Shown here piece by piece: positions 20,180 through 33,500 of a stretch of DNA of 64,000 bases (position 1 is its first letter; every line of letters begins with the position of its first letter). The stretch is from positions 4,332,501-4,396,500 of the forward strand of contig JAJLRJ010000008.1 in NCBI GenBank assembly GCA_024195265.1, in the 5' to 3' direction. The position numbers were made by a program, and so were the translations under genes. Under the pieces are notes generated by a model, which was not told the origin of the DNA, made no database searches, and was given only the letters and a program-made list of their open reading frames with translations. Source of the stretch: Dendrophyllia cribrosa (Eukaryota > Cnidaria > Anthozoa > Scleractinia > Dendrophylliidae).

Positions 20180-20721
20180 GTTTCTAAAGAAACTGATGTG
20201 GTGCTGTGTCAGTGGGGGGAGTGAAACATGAAAATTTGGTACACCAAAGGATTACCATCCTCCGTTTGTGTGGTGGACTGTGTTAAATGAATACAGGCGA
20301 TAGTTTGTAAAGAAACTGTGGTGCTGCGTCTGTGGGGGAGTGAAACATGAAAATTTGGTACACCACAGGATTACTAACCTCCGTTTGTGTGTTGGACTGT
20401 GCTTTTAAATGAATACAGGGGATAGTTTGTAAAGAAACTGTGGAGCTGCGTCGGTGGAGAAGTGAAACATGAAAATTTGGTACACCACAGGATTACTAAC
20501 CTCCGTTTGTGGTGGACTGTGCTTTTAAATGAACACAGGGGATATTTTCTAAGGAAACTGTGGAGCTGCGTAGGTGGGGAAGTGAAACATGAAAATTTGG
20601 TACACCACAGGATTACTAACCTCCGTTTGTGGTGGACTGTGCTTTTAAATGAACACAGGGGATATTTTCTAAGGAAACTGTGGTGCTGCGTCGGTGGAGA
20701 AGTGAAACATGAAAATTTGGT
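20180..20721. repeat. Tandem array of a ~120-bp unit
   Basis: GTGAAACATGAAAATTTGG recurs at 20221, 20340, 20462, 20582 and 20702, period 119-122 bp. The last three units are almost identical. The array begins about 140 bp upstream of the receptor start codon. Confidence 0.92.
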
Positions 20722-20725
20722 TTTA

Positions 20726-20895
20726 TTAACTGAGTTAATAAGGTAAATTGGCCACCGTAAAGAGATTCGAAAGCTTACGTTTCAAACCCTATAACCCTTT
20801 GTCGGAGCGATGCCCTCTGAAGGGCGAGCGCTTGAAACATTAAGTTTAGAATCACTTAACGGTGGCTGGCAATTTACCTTATCAACTCCGTCGAC
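20726..20895. repeat. Inverted-repeat element, Penelope-like end
   Basis: The arms AAGGTAAATTGGCCACCGT and ACGGTGGCTGGCAATTTACC face each other around a GC-rich centre (CGGAGCGATGCCCTCTGAAG). This resembles terminal hairpins of Penelope-like elements. No RT is nearby, so identity is tentative. Confidence 0.5.
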
Positions 20896-21829
20896 TGTGT
20901 AAAGAATTTAAATCTACTCAGTATTAATGAAGAGCAGTACGGAGATATATAGTCACTCTTTTCTTCGAAGAAAAAAAATAGCACATGTATGTGCGATAGT
21001 GACTTGATAAAGAGTCTTGCTGATAAAAGCTTCTCGTGGCTTAGGCAGTGATGATGTGATTTATGAGTGATGAGTATATTCTATTTCGTTCATTAACATA
21101 GGTCAAATAGTTTCGGGGGAGACTGCTATATAAAAAGAATTGAGTGGTCTTCCTTCCTTTTAGGGGGCAACATTTGTAGATCTGTCAAAATGTTAGAATT
21201 ATCGCAGAACCTTTTACGGTATTGAGCCGAAAAATATGGCAAAATATGACATGTTTTGATGTACAATTGGTACTAGTAGAGTGAAAGTCAATTTGAGTCA
21301 AACCAACAAAACGATTACCTCCGTCATTTTTGTTTGGGAATCTCCTTCCCACCCCTGGGGCAAATAGTTCGAGTCACTGAGCTGAACCGACAGAGAAATG
21401 AGACGTCACTAGCATGCTTGACTCTGTCTTTTCAATATAACTTAATACCGCAAAAAGAAGCCTGTTCACGGACTGGACTCAGTCTCGGCATGCGAACACG
21501 GATATTTTACTTCCCTTAATTTGCATGGGGTTATAGATAAACGTTTTTTAAGCTTGACCCAGTGTTCAAATATATCAAGCTAGATTTTTGAAAACCATGT
21601 CGCCCCTAATTAGTAAGCGTCTGAAAACTCCACAAATTACTGTAATTTAATTTCATCAGCCATGTTTTCAAAAATTCTACTATTTATTAATTTTGGAGAA
21701 TGTTAGTTCTGCCAAACTAAAAACTTTTAATACAGGGGCTATTACCGAGTTTGTTTTGGAGACAAGGTATGTAAGATACTCTGAAACATCAGTCCATGAC
21801 TGAACAGCTGTTAGCGAAATCATATTACA
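20896..21829. other. Gene-free stretch
   Basis: Contains a degraded fragment at about 21180-21350 with CCTCCGTCATTTTTGTTTGG and GGGAATCTCCTTCCC, related to the right end of the 17819 MITE. Otherwise nothing identified. Confidence 0.45.
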
Positions 21830-23115
21830 ATAACAATTTAACTATACAGCGCCAAATCCTAACGTCCTAAGGTGCTTTACAATAAACAAACTATAAACAC
21901 CAGATTACTTAATTAAAAGCTTGAGTAAAAAGAAACGTTTTTAAATTAGATTGAATATTATCCACAGAGATACTAATTCTAATATGAACTGGTAAAAAAT
22001 TCAAAAGTTTAGGTTATTTTGTTTGGTGCACAGACAGAAAAGGCTTTATCTCCACACGCCGACTTAAGATTAGACTTGGCACTGATAAAAGACAATGTTC
22101 AGACGATCTAAGATTGCGTACAGGAATGTATGGGTTGAGCAACTCATTGAGCCTAGATAGAGCGGAGCTGTGCCATAAGAATTTTAAAAGTAAACAACAA
22201 AATTTTAAAAATAATTCGCTGTTCCATAGGTAGCCAGTGCAGCTCAATAAGTATAGGAGGTGTTCATGCCGTGTACAGTTAAGTATCAAGCGAGCAGCAC
22301 AGTTCTGGCCCGGGGGGGCGGGGGCGATTCTCAACAAAGTTTTGTACGGGGATGCTCCGCCCCGAGGTCCAAACCCTTACCCTTTTATATACCATTTTTG
22401 ACAGAAAAGGTACCCCTTTCATTATATACCTTTCATTGAAAATGGTATCCCTTTCATATAGCCTTTACGTGCGTCTGTTTGATATATTTTGAAAGACGCT
22501 TTTTATAATACTTAGATGGCGGTTTAATCTACCTTTTTTTGTACTTCAACTCGTGTTTTCGCTGTCCTTTCCTATTCTTCGTGTAATCCCTACCCTTTCA
22601 TATACTTTAACTCATTAAATCCCCACCCTTTCTTATACTTTCAGCCTCAAAAAGGTACCCCTTTCGGGCGGAGCATCCCCATATAGCCCATTATAGGGAG
22701 TACCCCCCCACCCCCCCCCCCCCCCCCCCCCCCGGGAGTTCTGGACACGTTGGAGTCTTTGAATAAGATATTTAGACAGCCCATAAAGCAATAAGTTACA
22801 ATCATCTAGCCTACATATAATGAAGTCATGAACAAGGGTTTTCGTTCTCTCTATACTAAGAAATCTTAGCTTCTTACACGCGCAATATTTCTGATATGAA
22901 AAAATGACAATTTACAAATAGATGCAACATGTTTCTCAAGATATTAGATTAATATAATCTTATCGTCAATAATCACTCCTATGTTTCTAGCAGCATTGGT
23001 ACTTGACACCTTTTTCGTGGTCTTGGACAATGTTGAGAGCCAATGACCATAAGTTCAGTTTTGCCTTTGTTTAGTTTGAGTTTGTTTTCAGTCATCCATT
23101 GCTCACGAGTATTGT
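21830..23115 (-). mobile_element. Degenerate non-LTR retrotransposon (LINE) RT relic, split by a MITE
   Basis: Read on the minus strand, 23110-23030 gives WMTENKLKLNKGKTELMVIG, a conserved RT thumb-region phrase of CR1/L2/Jockey-type elements. After the MITE at 22309-22736, 22310-22014 gives QNCAARLI, then LNELLNPYIPVRNLRS and LILSRRVEIKPFLSVHQ, a C-terminal region common in such ORFs. Frameshifts and missing catalytic blocks show it is a dead fragment. Confidence 0.75.
22309..22736. mobile_element. 428-bp hAT-type MITE with G/C-tract ends (copy 2)
   Basis: AGTTCTGG is duplicated at 22301-22308 and 22737-22744. The left end begins CCCGGGGGGGCGGGGGCG and the right end is a long C run ending CCCGGG, as in the copy at 17819. 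Internal arms GGGGATGCTCCGCCC and GGGCGGAGCATCCCC pair, with repeated ACCCTTTCATATACTTT-like units between. It splits the surrounding LINE relic. Confidence 0.87.
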
Positions 23116-24443
23116 TCTATATCACAAACACATTCCTGAATGGTTACAACAGAAAGTTCTGTTTTATTCTATGCGTTTAAAAAAACACCGTTCTATTGAA
23201 AATTTGCTTTAGTTTCATATATTTTTGTTTAACGTAAAAATCGGTTTACAAAATGATCTTTCACATAAAAACTGAGGTATTCTTTTATTGATGGGCACGG
23301 ATCATATCAGTGACAGCCAATTCCAGGGTGTACCTGCCTTTGATAAGAGCATGCATGAGCTCAGAAAGTTTTTCTTACAGCGCGTCGTCAAAATTGCGAT
23401 CTGACTTTCGCATGTAGTTAAAATGTACAGAATTAAACGTATTATTTTGAATGCATATTATTTTTAATGGTCGATTCTGAACATTCGCTGAAAAAAAATG
23501 TAATGTGCACTTACCCTATACCAGACCACGTTTAGCTGTATTTTGCAACCCTATTCTAGAATATAGACACCCAAAATCACTACCCTATCCCAGACTCGCT
23601 ATTTTTCAGAAACTCTATATTGCCCACTCCAGAAACTATGAAAAATACCATAATAATCTTTTACGTGCAGGCTCAACCTCACCGGGATGTAATTATTCGA
23701 GTTTTCTTTGTCGGAATGGCACAATGGAATTCAGAGTACATGTAGGAACGCTAGGTCGTAGCATTGTGTGTTCGTAAGTGTGCACCGTATGCAAATTGCC
23801 AAGAAGTTGAAGCATAGTACGTGCAGTTCGTGCTGAAAAAAAAGAAATTGGAAAAATCAGGCTTACATCAAGCACCACCCAAACCTGCGCTTTAAAGAGT
23901 ATTATGGCATTTTTCATAGTTTCTGGAGTGGGCAATTCATATCACTGATCAGTTTTCCGGTTAATGTTACCCTTACCCAGACTTACTATAAACTCTTTGA
24001 AAACTATATCCTTCACAACGGCAGTAACCCATAGAGTATCCCCCAAGGCTTTGATTGAAGAATGATCAGGGTGAACGATCGCATAAAGTTCATGGATCAG
24101 GGAACCCGATTGGAAATTCTATATAGGCTTTACGTAGAGAGTCGAATGCCTTGTTCATCTCTGTTGATAGAAATATTTCATTTTCGTTAATAATGAAGTA
24201 GGGGTATGAAAAATCATTGCTAGTAGTATTGCTAGACCCTGAAGAAGCTTTGTTTTGCAAAGCACTATTATATTCCACATTTATTGGGCACTATATTGCC
24301 CAATTAATAATTAATAATTGCTATGTAACTATATTGGGCACTATTATATTCCACTTTTATTTTATTTTATTTGCTTCTGCTTCTGCTTCTGTTTTTCTGC
24401 CGTAAGGATCAGTTTGCGGTTTTTGTTTCATTACTGTAGCCGT
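23116..24443. other. Gene-free stretch with an inverted-repeat relic
   Basis: TTGCCCACTCCAGAAACTAT at about 23620 and its complement near 23920 mark a ~330-bp old inverted-repeat element. From 24265 to 24355 the phrase GGGCACTATTATATTCCAC is duplicated. No gene. Confidence 0.5.
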
Positions 24444-24577
24444 TTATCGAGAAATATGAACGTTTTTCTGTCTAGTTCTACAATGTCGTAAGCAAATTAA
24501 AACAAAAAGATCCACGAATTCAAAGAGCGTCAGCAAACTGCATCCCAGGAACAGACCCATATTTCCTCCAATGTCAG
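24444..24577 (-). CDS. DEG/ENaC paralog A, exon 7 (TM2)
   Basis: Acceptor TTATTTCCCACAG. Encodes SDIGGNMGLFLGCSLLTLFE, then a hydrophobic stretch and a short basic tail ending in HISR and TAA. Contains the pore and selectivity filter. Confidence 0.93.
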
Positions 24578-27500
24578 CTGTGGGAAATAACAAGAAAATA
24601 ACATTCACTTGGTAACAGTTATTATATAAACCATATAAATAAATTAGTGATGTACTCAGTGTTAACATAAAAAATACGACAATAACAGTAACACCTTATT
24701 TATGATACCAACGTCACTGTAAGGTGATTTACAGAAGGGCCCAAGTTGATAAAAGGACATTAGACATCTATGAAAAAGCGAATCTGAGAAGTTCTGTGTT
24801 ACTCCCGGTTGGGGAAGTAAGGGAACTTTTAAAAAAATTAAAAAATACGGATTTGCTGTTTTTCATTGTCTTGCTTTGGTGTATTTCATCTTAAAACGAG
24901 ATTGTGATAACTTTGAAGAGTTTCTCTTTCGGATGATCACTCCTGTATGGTGGCCCAGTATTCTCATAAGAAAATTAGATTAAATATTTCAAGACATAGA
25001 AAAATACTGGCTGATTTCAATAAAAAATAAATATAAATTTAAAAAAAAAATTTAAAAAAATTTAAAAAAATGAAACTAAAAAAAAACATAATTTTATGCG
25101 AAAATAAAATAGAAAAAAAATAAAATAATAATAATAACTTGGTAAGAAAACGACATGGAAAATCTGAATGGAAAAATATCAATACTAAAATCAAATTCAA
25201 AAGCGTTTTGATTCTTACATGTTAATAAATTGGCCCAGTGTTCTCATAGTAATTAAGAAGTAAAATGATTTTCATATGTTGCGACGTGGCCCAATGTTCT
25301 CATAGTTCTGCATACCTCGTGAGTCGTGACAGTCAATGATGCCCTATATGAGTTGACAATTCACAGTTATATAGTGTAAGATCGGCTGAGCCCTTCCTCA
25401 TTGCAGTGGGACAAAGAGCCACCAGAAATGGCTTTTTACGTTGCAAATTACAACTCAAAATCAGCGAGACAGCCCAATTTTCTCATAGCCCGAGATACAT
25501 GCTGACGGCGGTAATCCACGTTGTATCGAGGCAGGGGACTGGGCCTGTTCGAACGCTTGGGCTTGTTCGAACGCAGCGCGGGAATCCACGGCTGAGCGAC
25601 CTCTGTGAAGCTTTAGGCCCAGTCCCCTGCCTCGATATAACGTGGATTACCGCCGTCAGCATGTATCTCGGGCTATGAGAAAATTGGGCTGTCTCGCTGA
25701 TTTTGAGTTGTAATTTGCAACGTAAAAAGCCATTTCTGGTGGCTTTTTGTCCCTCTGCAATGAGGAAGGGCTCAGTCCATCTTACGCTATATAACTGTGA
25801 ATTGTCAACTCATATAGGGCATCATTGACTGTCACGACTCACGAGGTATGCAGAACTATGAGAACATTGGGCCACGTCGCAACATATGAAAATCATTTTA
25901 CTTCTTAATTACTATGAGAACACTGGGCCAATTTATTAACATGTAAGAATCAAAACGCTTTTGAATTTGATTTTAGTATTGATATTTTTCCATTCAGATT
26001 TTCCATGTCGTTTTCTTATCAAGATATTATTATTTTATTTTTTTTCTATTTTATTTTCGCATAAAATTATGATGTTTTTTTTTTTAGTTTTTAATTTATT
26101 TTATTTTATTTTTTTTTTTAAATTTATATTTATTTTTTATTGAAATCAGCCAGTATTTTTCTATGTCTTGAAATATTTAATCTAATTTTCTTATGAGAAT
26201 ACTGGGCCACCATACTCCTGTCACATTTAAATGTCAGTCCCGCGACTGTTTAGTTTAAACTAACTCCCCCTGGATGACTTGTCTGTCTGAGGTTTTCGTC
26301 AGGATTTTTTGCAGAAAATAAAGTTTCTCATTATACACCAGGGCGAATAGAAACATTCCGGGGAGAGTTAAATAACAGAAAGACAAAGCCCGTTTTTCCT
26401 TACATCCAAAATCGTGAATATCATATGCAGGCTTTTCTTTTGTTACTTCTGTAACTACCGTCTGGTAAAAGATATTCAGCTGGAGAATACGGGCCCTAAA
26501 AGACAAATAAATTTATGAACATTGATGAATTAGGTAAAGATATCCAAATATTGAAATCACAATGTTACACAATTGGTATTACGATTCTCATATTCCGTTT
26601 GCCTGCTTTTGAGACGTCAATATTTAACAATTACATTTTGAGCTCGAGATTTCTATCGCTTGATAGTTGATGAGGGCGAAGCCCGACTAAACTATCACGC
26701 AATAGAAATCAAGAGCGAATAATCTAATTGTTTTAGTATAAATCTACCAGACGTTCAAAACTTAACAACATATACTCTTCTCAGACACTTCGAAAACGCG
26801 AAGAAGCGGCCGCCATTAGGCTACTCACTCTACTCACCTTCTACCACAGAATAGATAGTGAGTAGCGTAGCCAAAAAGAAAACAGAATTCGTGATAGAAC
26901 GCTAGTAGGGGTGCCGCACTACTCCATGACACATTCTGTCGCATAATTAAGCAAAGGGCTCTAAGAGCCATCTCGTGAATACGAAAGCGTGGATTCTCGC
27001 GCGCGTTTGCTAGCGAATTTAATGCCCCCCTCTCCTTCCCATTCCTCCCCCGCTTATAAGTGTTAACTGCGGATAACAAGGGTTTCGATTGTTGAAGAGA
27101 GATCTAAAGAGAAAAATACACAGGAAAATATAACACGGCGAGGTTTGTTAAAAATGCATTCAGATTATTTACAGCGTTTTGAAGCTCAAGTGGAAATTAT
27201 AGACATATATTCATATATAGTGACAAGTCATTGTTCTCCTCATTGTTGTAGTTTCTGTTTAGCACTGTTTTATCAGAGAACGTTCGCTGATATCTCAGCA
27301 AAAGATCGGCAAATGTCGCTATATTTTTCATTTGTATACATTGTATAATAGCACATATAAAGACACTACGATTTAATTTTTTAGCATAGAAAATTTGCAA
27401 AAGAAACTAGTACTGGGGAAACCCAACAATTGATCCGCCGCCGGCTCAAGGGTGCTTAGTACTGGGGAAACCCAACAATTGATCCGCCGGCTCAAGGGTG

Positions 27501-30500
27501 CTTAGTACTGGGGAAACCAACAATTGATCCGCCGGCTCAAGGGTGCTTAGCTCCTCTTGTTTACCAAACGAAATGTTCGGAAACTCATTTGTAAAGGCCT
27601 GTACTGTTTATAAACACGATGCAAAGCAACTATAAATCGGGTTATCACAAGTTTTTCCGGTCCCAAGTCTTTTTTTTTCTCCGGCCCGAAGATTTCGTTC
27701 GCCATGACATGGCATGGACAAAATGTAACGTATTAAGCAAACGACTTGTTAACTCGTTTTGGCAATGAGTTTTCAGCACACCCATGAGCGGGCTGATCAG
27801 TTTATGCATCGACTGTGATTTGCGTGTTGTTATATTTAAAAAAAAAATCCATTTGAAGTCCACATATCGGTTTTAATTTTCCATACTGAGTTTGAAGTAA
27901 AAAAAATTGAAGAATAAACAGATTTAAAACGATAAAAACATCTTAGCGTGACAAAAATATGCATTATGTGAAGCGAGACAACTGGACGACGTAATACCCT
28001 GGGGAATTTGTTCCCGTTTACTATATCTCGTTCAACGCTTCGCATATACACGAGATAAAATAACGACAAACAACTCCGCCAAATATTAATTTATTTGTTA
28101 AACAAAACTTGCATGCAAACCTGGACATAAGTGTCCTGTAGTATATCTAGATGGATGTTATTTTAGAATGAAACAACATAAACCTATAGCAACACCTCGC
28201 TCCAAGCTTCGTCATTTGAAGTAGTGCAAGTATCCTATACATGAGCGGCCGTGTTGTATCAGATTTTCTCAATCACGAACCGAAGGTGAGTGATTGTAGA
28301 TCTAATACAACACCGACGCGAATGTATAGGATACTTACAGAATACCTTTGTAATAGCCTAGACACTCACCTCAATTCTGTTTGCAGCTTGTTATAAAATG
28401 ACTCCATGCTGTCATTAACCGCCACGGATATGTTTAATTGTTTCATTAGCATCGGCAGTATATGCTTCGAAGGATAGCTAGAGCTTGACACCTGATTACT
28501 GAATCCCACAGTCTCGCATTTTATCGGACAATCGCACTCAGAATCGACCGAGAACTCTCCTTCGAAAGAAAAGAAAAGAAATTTAAAATAACTCAATTAA
28601 AAATATAGTTGAACCTTCCTTATACTAAGCGACCACCTTGACTTTGCATTTAGGGGTGTCGCTTACGGGCATAGGTTCTATGAGTATGGAGCTCCGCGAG
28701 CGGGCCTTCGACCCACGAGAGCTCCGCTACTAAGCGACCACCTTGACTTTGCATTTATGGTTGTCGCTTACGGGCATAGGTTCTACGAGTAATAGAGCTC
28801 CGCGAGCGGGCCTTCGACCCGCGAGAGCTCCGCTACTAAGCGGTGGTCGCTTAGTTACGCGAATTACGGGAGGTTGTCGCTTGCGAGAGGTCAGACCACA
28901 GGGAGGTCTTAATGCTGAATCATGTGAACCTGTAGTAATTTTAATGTATAGATCACATATCAGCACAATATATTGTATCATAATTAAAGTTTTGATGCAA
29001 AGGACAAAGTTTTCGTTCTATTGGACTTATACTGCAGTGACATATCGAAATATGGTCGAGTGGTCGGTGACCGAGGTCCAGAAAACAATGGAAAGATTCA
29101 AATCACCAGCGTTGTGGTCGCGGCCGTTTACAAGAAGTTTTAACTGTGTTGATTCGACTGAAACAAAAATTGGTATTTTGAAAAGTGGTCGCTTAGAAGA
29201 GGTGGTCGCTAAGGAGAGGTGGTCGCTTAGGAGAGGTGGTCGCTTAGGAGAGATGGTCGCTTAGGAAAGGTGGTCGCTTAGGAGAGGTGGTCGCTTAGGA
29301 GAGGTGGTCGCGGGTTAGGTGGATGAGTGCTTATATGCGCGAGAGGCTAAACAAGTTTGTAAGCTTGTTTTACCAGTTCAAAGTTAATTCATTTCGTCCA
29401 TCAGGGCTGGACGGCGGCTCGATCAAAGGAACTAACGGATGCTCGCAGTGGTTTCTCTCTCGTTCGGCGTAGCTCGGTTTAGGAGAATCCACTGCTCGCA
29501 GGGCAAATCAAAATGTTTCAGTGTTAAGTTTATCACCAGAGGGTTTTTTTTATGGAAATGGTTAGCACCCCCAAGTCACCTTTCGGATGAAAGTATAATG
29601 AGTTTCAAAGATTTGAAGATGCTAGCAACTTCTATTAAATCTTATTATAAAACAGACCGGCCCTCAATTCATTTTCTTATGAAGTATATATCTCAGTACA
29701 GTACATCTAAAGCGGCAATTGCACACGTCCTTCAAAATGCAAGCCGAACCACGACTTTAACAACAGAGTACAATTATTTTTTGTACTTACCACTCGCCGA
29801 CGTTAAACACCCCACATACTTTTCTGGTCCACAGAAAGGTACGGAATAATATTCCGCTAAAATAAAACAAAAACAAGGAATCATAGTAACTAATAGCAAT
29901 AGTTAGAATATTCAACTCAGTGCAGAATTATGTCGTAGTCACATCCTTCACGGCCAAGCGAAAAAGAGCGGGATCTGAATTCGAGACAAGTTTCTTAGTG
30001 ACGTGTAATGCTCATCGCCAGCCGTGTCGGGGAAAATATGAAATAAGCCTGGGCTCAAACACCCGAAAACTCGGACAGAAAAAAGCCTATACTCTGGGTT
30101 AGAAATTGAGATTTTAACTAAACGTTTAGAGTCACATTCATACCTACCATGAATAATGCTAGACATTCACTTATAACCAGCATTCGACGAAAAATGTACT
30201 GAATTTGATATTCAGTGATTTCTTACCTATCTGAGCCATACCCGGGAATCTGCATTGGCACTTGTCAATCATAACCTTTGTATAGCACTCCGAAAAGCAT
30301 GCGCTGTAGGAATAGTTTTCAGTGCTCGCCAGCTTTCGTTCCCCGCACTTTGATTTGTACGGAGGAGGAAGACGGATTGTCTGTGATAAGATAAAAATGA
30401 AATTAATGTCAATACAACCAGTTTTTAGCTTGGTTTGGTTCAGATCATGTGACGCTTTTAGAGAATTATTTCTTTATTTTTCTAAAAATTATGCCTTCAT

Positions 30501-33500
30501 ATACACGTGAATATCATAAAGGTTGTAAGAACGAATTCTAAAGAGTAATTAACATCACATGATCTGAAGTGGGGCAACAAGCAAACCAAGCTAAATTAAA
30601 AGATATTTTACGCTTTCATTTATCAAAACGAAAGACAAAAGAAAAGCCAAAAGGAATTTTCAATATATTTCATCCAAACTGAATGTGTATCGTAGGATTC
30701 CTCAATTTTTGGTTTAGACGAAATTTTCTAAATTTAATAAACAGTCATGTTTAGATTTCTTCGATTTTACTGCCGTAATTTTGTATTAATTACGATGAAT
30801 GAGGGTTGGTATGCCGGCTCTCTTCAAGTCTATCACGAAGAAAACAAAATTTTGCGTTACTCTTTGCGTGACAAGTATTGATATATACACTGTAGCTTGC
30901 GAGAGCATAAATGAGGTCAAACTATTTGCCATATTACCTTAAAACGCTGAATTCGAATTGTGCTGTGAAAACCTGGTGAAATATCTATCCCATAATTCTC
31001 CAGGTCAGGCCAGTCATTTTGATCGTGAACGAGAACACGGAAACCGGTTCCTTCGAAACTGAATGGTCCATAATACTGTTCGGGTTCTGCATTCAGTAGA
31101 AGAACAAGTCCCTTGTCCCTTCCCGCGAAGGTTTGGTAACGTAACTGGTGGCCAGGCTTGCCAGAGTTAAACGTGTAGCACAGACCACGCTGAGGAAAGT
31201 CATGAAGTTGTATTAGTACGCATGTGCACTGAGAGTGAAGGAAGGAAGCGAAGAAGGAAGGGTTATTGACCTGGAGCGAAGTGGTATGTGATATACATTT
31301 TTTTGTAATTTATTAACTTTTATTAGTTTTTCACACTTAAATAATAAATACAACAATTACGAAATACTTAACCACTGTTAAAAAAACAATACAACAATAG
31401 ATTACATTGTACACTACTAAATTAACAGCTTAAGAATTACAGAAAGTCAGTACTACCTTAACACTATCCATAAAACTACGATACAGTATAACAACAAATT
31501 ACACTTGTAAATTACAGCTCAAAATTAATAACTACAAAAAAAAACACTACTACACATACACTAACATAAATTAATCAAAGCACACTCTACAACCTGACTA
31601 AAATCGGTGAATATAAACATCGGTAAAACAGAAAAGAAAGAGGGACACACATGCGGGACACCCCTACTACGAGCTAACAAATGACACAAGTTTCTCCCAT
31701 TTCTATAAATGTTTAGTTAATTTGATACGCCTACTTGCTATTTTTTTCCCACTTGATATGCAGCCTTAATCTTGGCTTTAAAGACTCGTATAGAGGGATG
31801 CACATTATTCAACTTACACTTAAAGATAAACTGATTTAGCTGTCAGTATCAGATGATTAAACATATGAAATTATCTTCCATATTGAAGACTCCAAACAAA
31901 ATATCCATTATTGTAAAGGGTTGTAGCATAACTTCACACTTACTAAGCCAAGAGCAAAAAGTGTCCGTCATATCATAGTAAAAACAATAAATGTTCAATG
32001 GATTCCATTTCTTGTTTGCAAAAAGTACGGCAGTTTCTTGGTGTTGCGATCACCAAATGATGTAAAACAAAAGATTCAAAAGAAAGTAAACAATACCCAC
32101 ACCACAATACAATAGCTAACCAACAATAGTTTCCGCAACACCAAGAAACACCCAAAAGTACATAAAGGCGAGTCAATCATTTTTAACCTAAACAACTTTT
32201 CATTCGTAAACACTATATTGTTCAATAATTTATACTGGAATTCTCGTATTTTAGTTTCAATTGTAACTGTACGAAAAGGTAAAGAGTATATTTCCTTCCA
32301 ATCGGCTTGAAGTTGGGGAAATTTCTCCTGAAACTTCTTTTGGGCAGTGGTATATGTAATATAATATATATTTTTTGATAAGGTTTTTGCTTTTGCCAAA
32401 TTTGCATTGAGCACGTTGCTTGGCGTTATGGGTTGGAAGGAGAGACAGAAGAAGAAAATGTATGAACAGTACTTGTGTTCTCGCTGTGGCGTAACTGTCC
32501 GCCTTCAAGTGGATTTCAAATGGATTTCAAGTGAATTTCTCAAGTGACTTTAAAATTATCAAATGTCACGTTACCTTAGTCTTTTTAACCGAACATTTCA
32601 ATCGGCGCTCGATGTTAAGTTCATTTCTCTGGATTTTGAGGCGAAATTGAACATGATGGTTCCGAGTAAAATGTTTTTCTTCCCCTCTTTAGTGTTATGG
32701 TAAAAATTAATGCGCCATTTTATGTCCTCTGATAAATCATGGTTTAACGGATAGAATGGCCAAAACAGTTGCATTTTGCTGACCGTCTCGCTTCGCTTGT
32801 AATTCCTTTCTGTGTTTTGACCATGCTCAGTATGACGTCAAACCATGGTTTATCATGGCGAACTAAAATGTATTTGTTAAATATACAGTCATATAGCGAT
32901 CATAATCAGAGGCCTACTGGTTGTTGGAATAAGAAGTTATTAATTAATTTTATGGTTAGTAAATTTGAATAACAATCGCCGAGACGGTCAATGTGTGTAA
33001 ACAGTGAACAGTGTCATATCCTAGGTATTGTTTGCGATTATTAGGCCAGAATATGAATATATTTATCTAAAATGATATATTTTGGGTTTTTTAAAATTTT
33101 TTTGCAAACAACAGTACATAGCTGGATCTCAGTTAAATCAATCTACGTGAAAAAAGTTACATTATGATGAAAGCCCTTTGATGCCACATTTCTATTTTAT
33201 AATATTAAATATACAGTAAGAATATAAAAATATTGTAAAATACATGAAAGTAAGCTTAGTACAACACGTAATATGTCATGAATTGTAATGAATTTGTGAT
33301 TTAATTATTTCTGTCATATAACTGTTTTTTTTTAACGAATATATATATATATATATTACAAATTAGTGTGGGAAGGGAGATATGGACAACTAATTGCCTC
33401 ATAATCTTTGGATCACCAACCTATTCTCGTTAGGAAGGCGATTCACAGCGATTTCTGAAATATATACATAGACAGTTAAAGTGAGAACAGAAATTTTCAC

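Larger units (their letters stand above)
26640..28369. other. Intron 5 of paralog A, repeats only
   Basis: Most of this intron has no recognisable gene. A small inverted repeat (ATTTCTATCGCTTGATAGTT against AACTATCACGCAATAGAAAT) lies at about 26648-26710. The other repeats are listed separately. Confidence 0.6.

Noticed and set aside
20462..20746. 94-aa open frame with an internal repeat
   Set aside because: It is the translation of two ~120-bp tandem units and lacks any gene context.
22309..22736. CRISPR-like or other prokaryotic array among the many repeats
   Set aside because: No repeats with unique spacers of constant length occur anywhere in the window, and the host genes are clearly metazoan.
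28743..29264. 173-aa open frame on the plus strand
   Set aside because: Composed of the 105-bp and GGTGGTCGC tandem repeats; no domain or splice context.
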